Made by a program: the position numbers and the translations under genes | Origin: Planobispora rosea | Lineage (GTDB): Bacteria > Actinomycetota > Actinomycetes > Streptosporangiales > Streptosporangiaceae | Direction: 5' to 3' | Length of the DNA: 64,000 nt | Assembly: GCF_014648175.1 (NCBI RefSeq) | Contig: NZ_BMQP01000028.1 | Location: forward strand, 32,887 to 96,886 | The notes under the pieces: generated by a model | What the model saw: the letters and a program-made list of their open reading frames with translations, nothing else | Database searches by the model: none | Told to the model about the DNA's origin: nothing | Shown here: positions 24,282 to 32,382 of the stretch, in pieces | Numbering within the stretch: position 1 is the stretch's first letter | How the letters are laid out: the number at the start of each line of letters is the position of its first letter

Positions 24282-25009
24282 TGACCACGATCACCGTCGC
24301 CCCGCGCGTGGCGCTCGCGCTCGACGCCGCGGAGGCCGCTCTGGCCCTGCTGCCCACCGGCGGTTCCCTGGAGGTCGGGACGCCCGTCTCCGGCGTCCCA
24401 GGTGAGGTCCCCGCGGGCCAGGCCGTGTGCGCACGCTTCTCCGGCACCGCCCAGGGCGAGGTCGCGATCGTCGTCGGCCAGGACCTCGTCGACGCCCTGA
24501 AGCAGAGCCCGCTCGGCGAGCTCGACCTGACCAAGGCCGTGCAGCCCGCCCTGGAGGCGGCGGCCCGCGCCCTGGGCCCGATCGTCATGGACCCCGCCCA
24601 GGCCGTCGAGCCCGAGGTCGGCCTGGGCGCGCTCGCCAACCGCGGCGAGGCCATGTTCGTCCCGCTGCTGGAGGACGGCGTCGTCCGCGCCCTGGTCGCC
24701 CTGGTGGCGAACCCGTGGCCGGCGCCCGCGTCCGCGGCCCCCTCCACCCCGGCCCGCAAGGGCGGCCTGGAGATGCTGCACGACGTCGAGATGAGCGTCA
24801 CCGCGGAGCTCGGCCGCACCCGGATGACCATCCGCGAGCTGCTGTCGCTGTCGCCCGGCGCCGTGGTCGAGCTCGACCGCGCCGCGGGCAGCCCCGTGGA
24901 CCTGCTGGTCAACGGCCGTCTGATCGCCCGCGGCGAGGTCGTGGTCATCGACGAGAACTTCGGCATCCGCATCACCGAGATCGTCCCGCCCACCGCAGAG
25001 CGCTCCTGA
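24281..25009 (+). CDS. fliN: Flagellar motor switch protein FliN with long N-terminal region
   Basis: C-ring protein. Residues about 158-238 form a SpoA/FliN domain (LHDVEMSVTAELGRTRMTIRELL, VVELDRAAGSPVDLLVNGRLIARGEVVVIDENFGIRI). About 150 residues precede it, longer than enteric FliN (about 137 total) and reminiscent of the FliY layout, but the CheC phosphatase motif (E-x2-N with following P) is not intact: the candidate helix has E-A-A-A. ATG 24281. Confidence 0.92.
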   Translation: MTTITVAPRVALALDAAEAALALLPTGGSLEVGTPVSGVPGEVPAGQAVCARFSGTAQGEVAIVVGQDLVDALKQSPLGELDLTKAVQPALEAAARALGPIVMDPAQAVEPEVGLGALANRGEAMFVPLLEDGVVRALVALVANPWPAPASAAPSTPARKGGLEMLHDVEMSVTAELGRTRMTIRELLSLSPGAVVELDRAAGSPVDLLVNGRLIARGEVVVIDENFGIRITEIVPPTAERS

Positions 25010-25064
25010 CACCGAGCGCCCCCGGCCCGACCGAGACAGCCTCCGCGGAAGGAACAGCCCGAAA

Positions 25065-25505
25065 ATGATCGAGACCGTCCTGAGAATCACGTTCTCGCTC
25101 CTGGTCGTCCTGCTCCTGGTGTGGGGGCTGTCGAAGGTCGCCCGCAAGCCGATGGCCGCCCGCGGCGGACACCTCTCGGTGATCGCCCGCCAGCAGCTGA
25201 GCCGCAACTCCTCGGTGGCCATCGTCCGCGTGGTCGACCGCGCCCTGGTCATCGGCGTCACCGAGGGCCAGGTCACCCTGCTGACGGAGACGGACCTGGC
25301 CGCGGTGGAGGAACCCCGCGAACAGAGCGTGGAACGCACTCCCGTCTCCCTGCCGGACGTCCTCCCGGCAGCCGACTCCTCTCCGGCTGCCGAGGAGGCG
25401 ACCCCCGAGCGGGCCGCTGCGACCGGCCCCCTGGCAGGTTCCGCCCTGTCGCTCCAGACCTGGAAGACCGCCCTGGAAACGCTGCGCGAACGGACGGCCC
25501 GCTAA
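25065..25505 (+). CDS. fliO: Flagellar biosynthesis protein FliO
   Basis: Bitopic chaperone for FliP ring assembly, 146 residues. One TM (about 5-23) and a FliO-type cytoplasmic domain: LSVIARQQLSRNSSVAIVRVVDRALVIGV. GAAGGAA precedes ATG 25065. It is immediately followed by fliP, the usual order. Confidence 0.88.
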   Translation: MIETVLRITFSLLVVLLLVWGLSKVARKPMAARGGHLSVIARQQLSRNSSVAIVRVVDRALVIGVTEGQVTLLTETDLAAVEEPREQSVERTPVSLPDVLPAADSSPAAEEATPERAAATGPLAGSALSLQTWKTALETLRERTAR

Positions 25506-25508
25506 CTC

Positions 25509-26417
25509 ATGAAGCGCATCATCAGCCTGGCCGTGGTCGGCCTGGCTACCTTCGGCACGCTCGCGCTCGGCGCGGCCCCGGCCTCGGCCGCCACCCAGCC
25601 GGTACGGCAGGCGGCCCCGGTCTCCTCGGCCGTCCCGGCCGCGGCCTCGGCCCCGCAGGCCGCCGCCCCCGCCGCCACCTCCGCCGTCTCGGTCTCCGCC
25701 TCGCCGGCCTCGCCCCAGCCCAAGGGCCCGAAGGGCCCGGGCGGCCCCGGCACCGACACGGTCACCATCGACCTCAACGGCGTCAACGGCAAGCCGAGCC
25801 AGTCGATCGTCATGATGCTGGGCCTGACGGTCCTGTCCGTCGCCCCCGCGATCCTGCTGCTGTGCACCAGCTTCACCAAGATCTTCGTGGTGCTGAGCAT
25901 CACCCGCAACGCGCTCGGCCTGTCCAACGTCCCGCCGAACCAGGTGCTGGCCGGTCTGGCGATCTTCATCAGCCTGTTCATCATGGGGCCCGTCGCCTCG
26001 CAGGTGAACGACAACGCCGTCCAGCCCTACCTCAAGGGCGAGAAGAGCGTCTCCGAGGCCGTCGCGGCCGCCGAGCCGTCGGTGCGGGAGTTCCTGACCA
26101 AGCACACCCGCAAGGACGACCTGGCGCTGTTCACCAAGGTCGCCGGGGACAAGAAGCCGGCCAACGCCGAGGCCGTTCCGATGACCACCCTGATCCCGGC
26201 GTTCGTCCTGTCGGAGCTGCGTTCCGCCTTCATCATCGGGTTTGTCATCTACATACCGTTCCTCATCATCGACCTGGTCATCTCCGCGGCCCTGATGTCG
26301 ATGGGAATGATGATGCTCCCGCCGGTCACGGTGGCGATGCCCTTCAAGCTCCTTCTCTTCGTACTCGTCAACGGCTGGGGACTCATCGTGACGTCCCTGG
26401 TCGGAAGCTACCAGTGA
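25509..26417 (+). CDS. fliP: Flagellar export gate protein FliP
   Basis: Forms the export channel with FliQ and FliR. The protein has 302 residues; cleavable signal peptide (about 1-28, ASA), an Ala/Pro-rich stretch not typical of short FliP, then the conserved core: CTSFTKIFVVLSITRNALG, FIMGPV, and the C-terminal LSELRSAFIIGFVIYIPFL region through NGWGLIVTSLVGSY. ATG 25509. Confidence 0.96.
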   Translation: MKRIISLAVVGLATFGTLALGAAPASAATQPVRQAAPVSSAVPAAASAPQAAAPAATSAVSVSASPASPQPKGPKGPGGPGTDTVTIDLNGVNGKPSQSIVMMLGLTVLSVAPAILLLCTSFTKIFVVLSITRNALGLSNVPPNQVLAGLAIFISLFIMGPVASQVNDNAVQPYLKGEKSVSEAVAAAEPSVREFLTKHTRKDDLALFTKVAGDKKPANAEAVPMTTLIPAFVLSELRSAFIIGFVIYIPFLIIDLVISAALMSMGMMMLPPVTVAMPFKLLLFVLVNGWGLIVTSLVGSYQ

Positions 26418-26427
26418 GGATCTGACC

Positions 26428-26703
26428 GTGACCGACACCCAGGTGCTGCACATCGCCACGCAGGCCATGGTCCTCGCGACCAAGCTCGCCGCCCCGATCC
26501 TGATCACTGCCCTGCTCATCGGCTTCGTGATCTCCCTGTTCCAGTCGGTGACCCAGATCCAGGAAGCCACGCTGTCCTTCGTCCCGAAGGCCGCCGGAGT
26601 GGCCGTGGCGCTGATCTTCACCGGCAACTGGATGCTGCACGAGCTGGTCGCCTTCACCACCCAGCTGTTCGACCAGGTGCCCCAGCTCATCCACGGCGGC
26701 TGA
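26428..26703 (+). CDS. fliQ: Flagellar export gate protein FliQ
   Basis: Protein of 91 residues, two membrane helices, with the family motif GFVISLFQSVTQIQEATLSF. GTG 26428 has GAGGA 8 bases upstream. It assembles with FliP and FliR. Confidence 0.95.
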   Translation: MTDTQVLHIATQAMVLATKLAAPILITALLIGFVISLFQSVTQIQEATLSFVPKAAGVAVALIFTGNWMLHELVAFTTQLFDQVPQLIHGG

Positions 26704-26707
26704 GCCC

Positions 26708-27472
26708 GTGACGGGAATGTTGTCCTCGCCCACCCTGGCCGCCCTGCTGCTGGCCTCGATCCGGGCCGCGGCCTGGCTGCTGATCAGCCCGCCGTTCAAC
26801 TCCAAGGCGATCCCCAACATGGTCAAGGCTCTGCTGGCCGTCGCGATCGCCCTGCCGCTGACCCCCCAGCTGGCCGGACAGCTTCCCGACATCACCGCCG
26901 CCACCATGCTGATCGGCGCCATCGAGCAGGTCATCGCGGGCGTGGCACTGGGCTTCCTGACCTCCCTGGTCTTCGCCGCCGTGCAGGCCGCCGGCGACCT
27001 CCTGGACATCTTCGGCGGCTTCTCCCTGGCCACCGCCTTCGACCCGCTGTCGATGGCCGCCAGCTCGGTGTTCGGCAAGTTCTACCAGATGCTGTGCACC
27101 ACCCTGCTGCTGGTCAGCGGCGCCTACCAGTTCGTCCTGCTCGGTTTCACCAAGACCTACAGCGTGCTCCCGCTGAACGGCACGCTGTCGCTGGGGACCC
27201 TCAGCGAGCTGATCACCGGCGGCCTGGCCGACCTGTTCGTGGCCACCCTGCAGATCGCCGGCCCGATCATCGCGGTGCTCTTCTGCGCCGACCTCGCGCT
27301 CGGCCTGCTCAGCAAGGCCGCCCCCGCCCTGAACGCCTTCTCCCTCGGGTTCCCCGTGAAGATCTTCCTCACCCTCGCCCTGGCCGGGATCGGCATCTCG
27401 GTGCTGCCCGGCGTCATCGACGGGCTGACCGACCGCGCCGTACGACTGATGATGGAAGGGGCCGGATCATGA
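26708..27472 (+). CDS. fliR: Flagellar export gate protein FliR
   Basis: Protein of 254 residues, about six membrane helices, single-copy component completing the FliP5Q4R1 channel. Typical segments: SIRAAAWLLISPPFNSKAIPN and GDLLDIFGGFSLATAFDP. Start GTG 26708 (ATG 26717 possible). It overlaps flhB by an ATGA junction. Confidence 0.95.
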   Translation: MTGMLSSPTLAALLLASIRAAAWLLISPPFNSKAIPNMVKALLAVAIALPLTPQLAGQLPDITAATMLIGAIEQVIAGVALGFLTSLVFAAVQAAGDLLDIFGGFSLATAFDPLSMAASSVFGKFYQMLCTTLLLVSGAYQFVLLGFTKTYSVLPLNGTLSLGTLSELITGGLADLFVATLQIAGPIIAVLFCADLALGLLSKAAPALNAFSLGFPVKIFLTLALAGIGISVLPGVIDGLTDRAVRLMMEGAGS

Positions 27473-28548
27473 GCGGCGGCGGGGAGAAGACCGAGCAGCC
27501 GACAGCCAAGAAGAAGAAGGACGCCCAGAAAGAGGGCCAGGTCCCCCAGACGCCCGACTTCGGGGCGTGGGCGTCGATGCTGGCGGCCGGCCTGCTGCTG
27601 CCCATGGTCCTGGAGAGCTCCGTGGCGGCCGCCGAGCGCATCATGCTGCAGCTCGGGGAGATCATCCGCGATCCCGACCCGATGATGGGGCTCGGCCTGC
27701 TCGCCACGGGCCTGAAGGACGCCATGCTGGCGATCGCGCCGCTGGCCGCCGTCACCGTGGTGATCACCCTGGCCGCCGCGGGCGGCCAGACCGGCCTCAA
27801 GCCCGCCAGCAAGCTGTTCAAGCCGCAGTTCAAGAAGCTCAACCCGCTGTCCGGCCTGAAGCGGATGTTCGGCGGGCAGGCGGTGTGGGAGAGCGTCAAG
27901 GCCCTGCTGAAGACCGCGGTGCTGACCGGCGTCGCCTACATGGCCATCCAGGACCTGATCCCGGTCCTCATGGCCTCCGGCTCCCTGCCCCTGGGCGTGC
28001 TGCTGACCACCGCCGGCGACGCGATCCTGTCGCTCATGCGCTTCGCCGGCGCCGCCGGTGTCGCGCTGGCCGCCGCCGACTACGCGATGGCCCGCCGCCG
28101 CATCGGCAAGCAGCTGAAGATGACCAAGCAGGAGGTCAAGGAGGAGCACAAGCGCAGCGAGGGCGACCCGCACGTCAAGGGCCAGATCCGGGCCCGCCAG
28201 CAGGCGATGGCCCGCAACCGCATGATGGCCGACGTCCCCAAGGCCGACGTGGTCCTGGTCAACCCCACCCACGTCGCCGTCGCCCTGCGCTACGACCCCG
28301 CCAAGGGCGCCCCCCGGGTGGTCGCCAAGGGCTCCGGCACCGTCGCCGCCAAGATCCGCGAGCTCGCCTCCGAGAACCGCATCCCCATGGTGCAGGACGT
28401 CCCGCTGGCCCGCGCGCTGTACAAGAGCTGCGAGATCGGCCACGAGATCCCGGCGGAGATGTACGGCGCGGTCGCCAAGGTGCTGGCCTTCGTCATGAGC
28501 CTCAAGGCCAGGGGCTCGGCCGCGGGCCTGCACCGCCTCGCCGCATGA
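27469..28548 (+). CDS. flhB: Flagellar export switch protein FlhB
   Basis: Export gate protein that switches from hook to filament substrates after autocleavage. The protein has 359 residues; N-terminal EKTEQPTAKKKKDAQKEGQVP, four membrane helices, and the C-terminal cytoplasmic domain with the intact autocleavage site N265-P266-T267-H268 in NPTHVAVALRY. Last gene of the flagellar cluster in the window; flhA, usually next, is at the other end. Confidence 0.97.
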   Translation: MSGGGEKTEQPTAKKKKDAQKEGQVPQTPDFGAWASMLAAGLLLPMVLESSVAAAERIMLQLGEIIRDPDPMMGLGLLATGLKDAMLAIAPLAAVTVVITLAAAGGQTGLKPASKLFKPQFKKLNPLSGLKRMFGGQAVWESVKALLKTAVLTGVAYMAIQDLIPVLMASGSLPLGVLLTTAGDAILSLMRFAGAAGVALAAADYAMARRRIGKQLKMTKQEVKEEHKRSEGDPHVKGQIRARQQAMARNRMMADVPKADVVLVNPTHVAVALRYDPAKGAPRVVAKGSGTVAAKIRELASENRIPMVQDVPLARALYKSCEIGHEIPAEMYGAVAKVLAFVMSLKARGSAAGLHRLAA

Positions 28549-28553
28549 GACCC

Positions 28554-28596
28554 GCGGCGCCGTACGGCAGGGCCGGAGATCCCCGTACGGCGCCGC
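28554..28596. terminator. Bidirectional terminator between flhB and the XRE-cupin gene
   Basis: Perfect 14-bp stem (28554-28567 with 28583-28596, GCGGCGCCGTACGG and complement), loop of 15 bases, between two convergent genes. Confidence 0.8.
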
Positions 28597-28624
28597 GCCC
28601 GCCCCTGACCGGCCGGTGGGACGC

Positions 28625-29221
28625 TCAGGAGGCGTCCTTCGCCCGGGGGCGGGCACGCAGGTGCGCGCGCTCGCCCTGCCTGCCGAACAGGCTGAGGAAC
28701 TCCACCGGCTCGCCGTCGGCGGCGCCGAACCAGTGCGGCACGCGGGTGTCGAACTCGGCCGCCTCACCGGGCGAGAGCACCAGGTCGTGCTCGCCGAGGA
28801 TGATCCGCAGCCGCCCGTTGAGGACGTAGAGCCATTCGTAGCCCTCGTGGGTCTGCGGATCGGGCTCCCGCCGGGGACTGCCGGCCGGAATCACGATCTT
28901 GTATGCCTGGATGCCGCCGGTCCGGCGGGTCAGGGGCAGCATGGTCATGCCGTTGCGGGCGACCGGGCGCAGGTGGATGCGCGGGTCGCCGGTCGGCGGG
29001 GCGCCGACGAGCTCGTCGAGCGTGACGCCGTGCTCCCTGGCCAGGGGGAGCAGGAGCTCCAGGGTCGGCCGGCGGGCGCCGGACTCCAGCCGGGACAGGG
29101 TGCTCACCGAGATGCCGGTCGCCGCCGACAGGTCGGCCAGCGTGGTCTCGCGCTGCCGGCGCAGCGCGCGCAGCCGGGGGCCGACCGCGTCGAGTGCGTG
29201 GCCGAGGTCATCGTCGTCCAT
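28625..29221 (-). CDS. XRE-family regulator with C-terminal cupin
   Basis: Protein of 198 residues: helix-turn-helix at about 12-68 (TTLADLSAATGISVSTLSRLESG) and a cupin sensor domain at about 115-190 (EWLYVLNGRLRIILGEHDLVLSPGEAAEFDTRVPHWF). Such regulators respond to small molecules or metals. ATG 29221 is close to GGAGG (spacing 1); a start 8 codons upstream at 29245 is possible. It is divergent from the His-rich methyltransferase, with an inverted repeat between them, so it probably controls both genes. Confidence 0.88.
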   Translation of the reverse strand: MDDDDLGHALDAVGPRLRALRRQRETTLADLSAATGISVSTLSRLESGARRPTLELLLPLAREHGVTLDELVGAPPTGDPRIHLRPVARNGMTMLPLTRRTGGIQAYKIVIPAGSPRREPDPQTHEGYEWLYVLNGRLRIILGEHDLVLSPGEAAEFDTRVPHWFGAADGEPVEFLSLFGRQGERAHLRARPRAKDAS

Positions 29222-29229
29222 GCCTCCAG

Positions 29230-29264
29230 TTTGCCATAACGGCAACTAGGTTTGCGCAAACGGC
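29230..29264. promoter_or_regulatory. Operator-like inverted repeats between regulator and methyltransferase
   Basis: GTTTGCC-ATAAC-GGCAAC (29229-29246 area; TTGCC 29231-29235, GGCAA 29241-29245) followed at about 29251-29262 by GTTTGCGCAAAC. The first element is repeated almost exactly upstream of the paralogous TrxR-methyltransferase gene at 44.7 kb (16 of 19 positions). Confidence 0.6.
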
Positions 29265-29423
29265 CAATGATCCCGCATGGTTGCCGTGGAGGGGCGACAC
29301 GGTGGCCGCCGCCGGTCACGGGACCCCGCCCCGCGCGGCCGTCACCCGGGGCCCGTCCCTCCGGCCCGCAAGGACGGGCTCCTGACCCGCACGGACCTGG
29401 TGAACAACGGAAAGGAGACCGCC

Positions 29424-30140
29424 GTGTCCCACGCATTCGACAAGGCGTTCTGGGAAGAGCGCTACCGCGGCCACGACCATGAGCACGACCATGCCCAGGA
29501 CCGCGGGCACGACCACGGTCATGACGACGGCCATGAGCACGGTCATGAACACGAGCACGACCACGCCCCGGCCCGCCCGAGGCAGCCCAACCCGCACCTG
29601 CTGGCGGAGGCCGCAGACCTCGCACCCGGCGCGGCGCTGGACGCCGGTTGCGGCGAGGGAGCCGACGCCCTCTGGCTCGCCTCGCACGGCTGGCGGGTGA
29701 CGGCGGTGGACATCTCCGCCACCGCGCTGCGCCGCGCACGCGAGCACGCCGAGACCCTCGGCGCCGGAGCCGCGGACCGGATCGACTGGATCGAGGCCGA
29801 CTTGACCGCCTGGGCACCTCCCGAGGAGCACTTCGACCTGGTCTGCACCCACTACGTGCACGCGGCGGCGTCCCGCGAGACGCTGTTCCACCGGCTGGCG
29901 GCGGCGGTCGCGCCGGGCGGCACGCTGCTCATCGTCGGCCACCACCCGTCGGATCCGCACTCCGCCGCGCACGCCTCGGGCCCGGGGGTGCACTTCACGG
30001 CCGAGGAGATCGCGGCCGGGCTCGACCCCGCGCGATGGGACGTCGCCGTCGCCGAGACCAGAACCCGGCAGGTCACCCACCCCCGCGGCCACGAGATCAC
30101 CTTCCACGACTCCGTCCTGCGGGCCCGCAGACGCCCCTGA
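29424..30140 (+). CDS. Class I SAM methyltransferase with His-rich metal-binding-like insert
   Basis: Protein of 238 residues from GTG 29424 (AAAGGAG upstream). Starts with FDKAFWEERYRG, then residues 17-47 are a run of alternating His with Asp/Glu/Gly (13 histidines), then the Rossmann methyltransferase: motif I LDAGCGEGAD at 72-81, VDIS after strand 2, VGHHP near the end. The C-terminal 180 residues closely resemble the methyltransferase half of the fusion at 43.1 kb, where EIWSG stands in place of the His run. The insert looks like a metal sensor, store or delivery segment. TehB-like metalloid methylation is one possibility; substrate unknown. Confidence 0.85.
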   Translation: MSHAFDKAFWEERYRGHDHEHDHAQDRGHDHGHDDGHEHGHEHEHDHAPARPRQPNPHLLAEAADLAPGAALDAGCGEGADALWLASHGWRVTAVDISATALRRAREHAETLGAGAADRIDWIEADLTAWAPPEEHFDLVCTHYVHAAASRETLFHRLAAAVAPGGTLLIVGHHPSDPHSAAHASGPGVHFTAEEIAAGLDPARWDVAVAETRTRQVTHPRGHEITFHDSVLRARRRP

Positions 30141-30244
30141 CCCGCGGGGACGGCACCGGGACGGGCCGGCTCCGCGGCGGCCCCGCCGTGACCCGGCCAC
30201 ACCGATCACCGCTTACACGGCCTGCCCCGCACGACGGGGGCGGC

Positions 30245-30712
30245 TCATCCCCGGTCGGCGATCTCGGCCGCCCACGCGCGCAGCCCGGCCAGGAAGCCCT
30301 CCCGCTGCCGGGGCGTGAGCACGTCCATCGCGCGCAGCAGCGGGCCTGCCCGCATCTCCAGGAACTCCGCCACGACGGCGCGGTGCTCGGGGCTGAGGTG
30401 GACGAGCGTGCGCCTGCGGTTGGCCGGGTCGGGAGCGCGGTCGGCCAGGCCGGCCCGGCACAGGTCGCTCACCAGGTCGCTGGCGTTGGGCAGGGAGACG
30501 CCCAGTCGTGCGGCCAGTTCGGAGACGGTCAGCGGGGAGTCGATGCCGAGCTGCGTGACGACCGCACCGTGGCGCCGGGTCAGGGAGTGGCTCTCGAAGA
30601 CCGCGCGCAGGCCGTCGGGCATCCCCGGCGCGGGGTGCTGGCGGAAATAGACGGCCACCTGGGGGATCAGTTCGAGGATCTCGCGCCGGACCGCCTCGGA
30701 GTTGCTGGACAT
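30245..30712 (-). CDS. MarR-family repressor
   Basis: Protein of 155 residues with a winged helix at about 55-110 (LTVSELAARLGVSLPNASDLVSDL, then DPANRRRTLVHLS, the DxRxxxVxLT wing). ATG 30712. It is divergent from a membrane protein/NAD(P)-binding gene pair; a perfect 10-bp inverted repeat lies between, the likely operator for both directions. Confidence 0.9.
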   Translation of the reverse strand: MSSNSEAVRREILELIPQVAVYFRQHPAPGMPDGLRAVFESHSLTRRHGAVVTQLGIDSPLTVSELAARLGVSLPNASDLVSDLCRAGLADRAPDPANRRRTLVHLSPEHRAVVAEFLEMRAGPLLRAMDVLTPRQREGFLAGLRAWAAEIADRG

Positions 30713-30725
30713 GGACCCGGAGTAT

Positions 30726-30764
30726 ACAGTTCAAAAAATCAAACAGTTAAAATATTTGAACTGT
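30726..30764. promoter_or_regulatory. MarR operator candidate
   Basis: Perfect arms ACAGTTCAAA (30726-30735) and TTTGAACTGT (30755-30764), 19-base AT-rich centre containing another ACAGTT half-site. It is unusually AT-rich for this genome and covers the divergent promoters. Confidence 0.7.
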
Positions 30765-30773
30765 GGAGGTGTC

Positions 30774-31151
30774 GTGTCGCAACAGCGCGCGCTCCGGGCC
30801 AGCCTGCGCGCCGACGGCGTCGGAACGGGGATCTTCGGCCTCTTCATGCTGGTCGGCGGGCAGGGGCTGGCAGATGCGATCGGCGTGCCCGGCTCCTGGA
30901 CCGTCCCCATCGGCCTCGGCATGCTGGGCGGAGCCGTCCTTCTGCTGGTCTTCAGCGGCCATCCCGTCCTGCCCCCCGTCGCGGCCGCGGTCAACTCCGT
31001 CGCCGCCGTCGCCATGGTCGGGCTGACGCTCGGCGGCCTGCTGCCGCTCACCGGGCTGGGCGTCGCCTTCATGCTGGCCGGGGCCGCCTGGGTGACCACG
31101 TTCGCGGTCCTCGTGCTCGTCCTGCTGCGCCGGGCGGAGGGCACCCGATGA
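30774..31151 (+). CDS. Small four-helix membrane protein under MarR control
   Basis: Protein of 125 residues from GTG 30774 with TGGAGGT 4 bases upstream. Four hydrophobic segments cover nearly the whole length. No catalytic motif. It is translationally coupled (ATGA) to the NAD(P)-binding gene, so the pair forms the operon repressed by the MarR protein. Function unknown; a small-molecule membrane role is plausible. Confidence 0.75.
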   Translation: MSQQRALRASLRADGVGTGIFGLFMLVGGQGLADAIGVPGSWTVPIGLGMLGGAVLLLVFSGHPVLPPVAAAVNSVAAVAMVGLTLGGLLPLTGLGVAFMLAGAAWVTTFAVLVLVLLRRAEGTR

Positions 31152-31765
31152 AGATCGTGGTCTTCGGCGCCAGCGGCGGCACAGGGCGCGAACTGGTCAA
31201 GCAGGCGCGGACGGCCGGTCATCGCGTGACGGCGGTGGTGCGCTCGCCGGGAGATCTCGCCGACACCGTCGTGGCCGACATCTTCGACCCCCCGTCGCTG
31301 GTTCCGCTCCTGGCCGGACACGACGCCGTCCTGTCGGCGCTGGGGCCGCGCGGGCGCAGCGCGACCTCGGTCTGCTCGACCGCCGTGGCGGGGATCATCG
31401 AGGCGATGGCGGAGGCGGGCGTGCGCCGGATCGTCGCCGTCAGCGCCCAGCCGGTGCTGCGCGGCGGGGCGGGGGAGCCATGGTGGCACCGCCTGACCAC
31501 CCGGCCGCTGCTGCGGACGGTCTACCGGCACGTCTACCGCGACCTGGAACGCATGGAGCGCACCCTGTCGGCCAGCGACACCGACTGGACGGTCCTGCGT
31601 CCGCCCTACCTCACCGACGACCCGCCCACCGGCCTCTACCGCACCGCGATGGACGCCAACGTCCCCGGCTGGAGCCTGGCACGGGGCGATCTCGCCCTCG
31701 CCATGCTCGACACCCTGGACAACCCCGCCACCGTCCGCCGGGCCGTGGGCGTCGGGCCGGGCTGA
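31148..31765 (+). CDS. NAD(P)-binding protein, atypical SDR (NmrA/BVR-B type)
   Basis: Protein of 205 residues. N-terminal Rossmann motif VFGASGGTG (GxxGxxG, residues 5-13), VVADIFDP, SALGPRG, and VSAQPVL in place of the classical YxxxK active site, as in NmrA/biliverdin-reductase-B-like proteins. Family members reduce flavins, quinones or sense redox state. Second gene of the MarR-controlled operon. Confidence 0.85.
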   Translation: MKIVVFGASGGTGRELVKQARTAGHRVTAVVRSPGDLADTVVADIFDPPSLVPLLAGHDAVLSALGPRGRSATSVCSTAVAGIIEAMAEAGVRRIVAVSAQPVLRGGAGEPWWHRLTTRPLLRTVYRHVYRDLERMERTLSASDTDWTVLRPPYLTDDPPTGLYRTAMDANVPGWSLARGDLALAMLDTLDNPATVRRAVGVGPG

Positions 31766-31872
31766 GGGAGCGCTCCGGGCCGATCGGCTGGCCGCCGCCG
31801 GCCGCGCGCGGGTACCGTGCTGTTCGAACGGGTCCCGGCCCGCTCGACCGCCCGAACACCAGGAGCCCTGAG

Positions 31873-32232
31873 ATGTACCCGGCGACTCCCCCGCCGTCGG
31901 CCCACGTCCACGAGAACGCGGCCTGGGCCCGCTACCTGCTGGCCATCAGCTCGCCGCGGGCCGCGCAGGTGATCCGGGAACGCGCGCTGGAACGGCGCCG
32001 CCGCGTCCGCCACCGCGACCCCGGCCCCGATCACTGGCGGCGGACCGACATCCTGGCCCAGACCGCCCTCGACCTCAACCGCCCGCAGACGGATGACTGG
32101 GCACCCCCGGCGGACGAGGAGGAAGTGGACGAGCGGACGCTCGCCCTGGCCCGGGCGCGCACCAGGGCGCGACTGGAACGGGCGGCGCGTTCCACGCCGG
32201 GCCCGCACGGCGGCGGACCGCCGCGTACCTGA
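31873..32232 (+). CDS. Hypothetical protein, charged
   Basis: Protein of 119 residues; ATG 31873 preceded by AGGAG at 31861. Rich in Arg, Ala, Pro and His (ARYLLAISSPRAAQVIRERALERRRR). No signal peptide or membrane segment. No family recognised. It stands alone between the SDR gene and a very strong terminator. Confidence 0.6.
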   Translation: MYPATPPPSAHVHENAAWARYLLAISSPRAAQVIRERALERRRRVRHRDPGPDHWRRTDILAQTALDLNRPQTDDWAPPADEEEVDERTLALARARTRARLERAARSTPGPHGGGPPRT

Positions 32233-32289
32233 GACGCCGCCGGGCCGACGCCGCAGGGCCAGGCCGCATCCGGCGGACCGCACGCACAG

Positions 32290-32340
32290 GACATGCGGGA
32301 AGGGGCACGGCGCCGCGCGCCGTGCCCCTTCCCGCATGTC
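32290..32340. terminator. Strong bidirectional terminator
   Basis: Perfect 24-bp inverted repeat (32290-32313 with 32317-32340), loop CGC, between convergent genes. Confidence 0.9.
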
Positions 32341-32382
32341 CGTGTCCGTCGTGTCCGTGCGGTCCGCCGGATCAGTGCCGGA

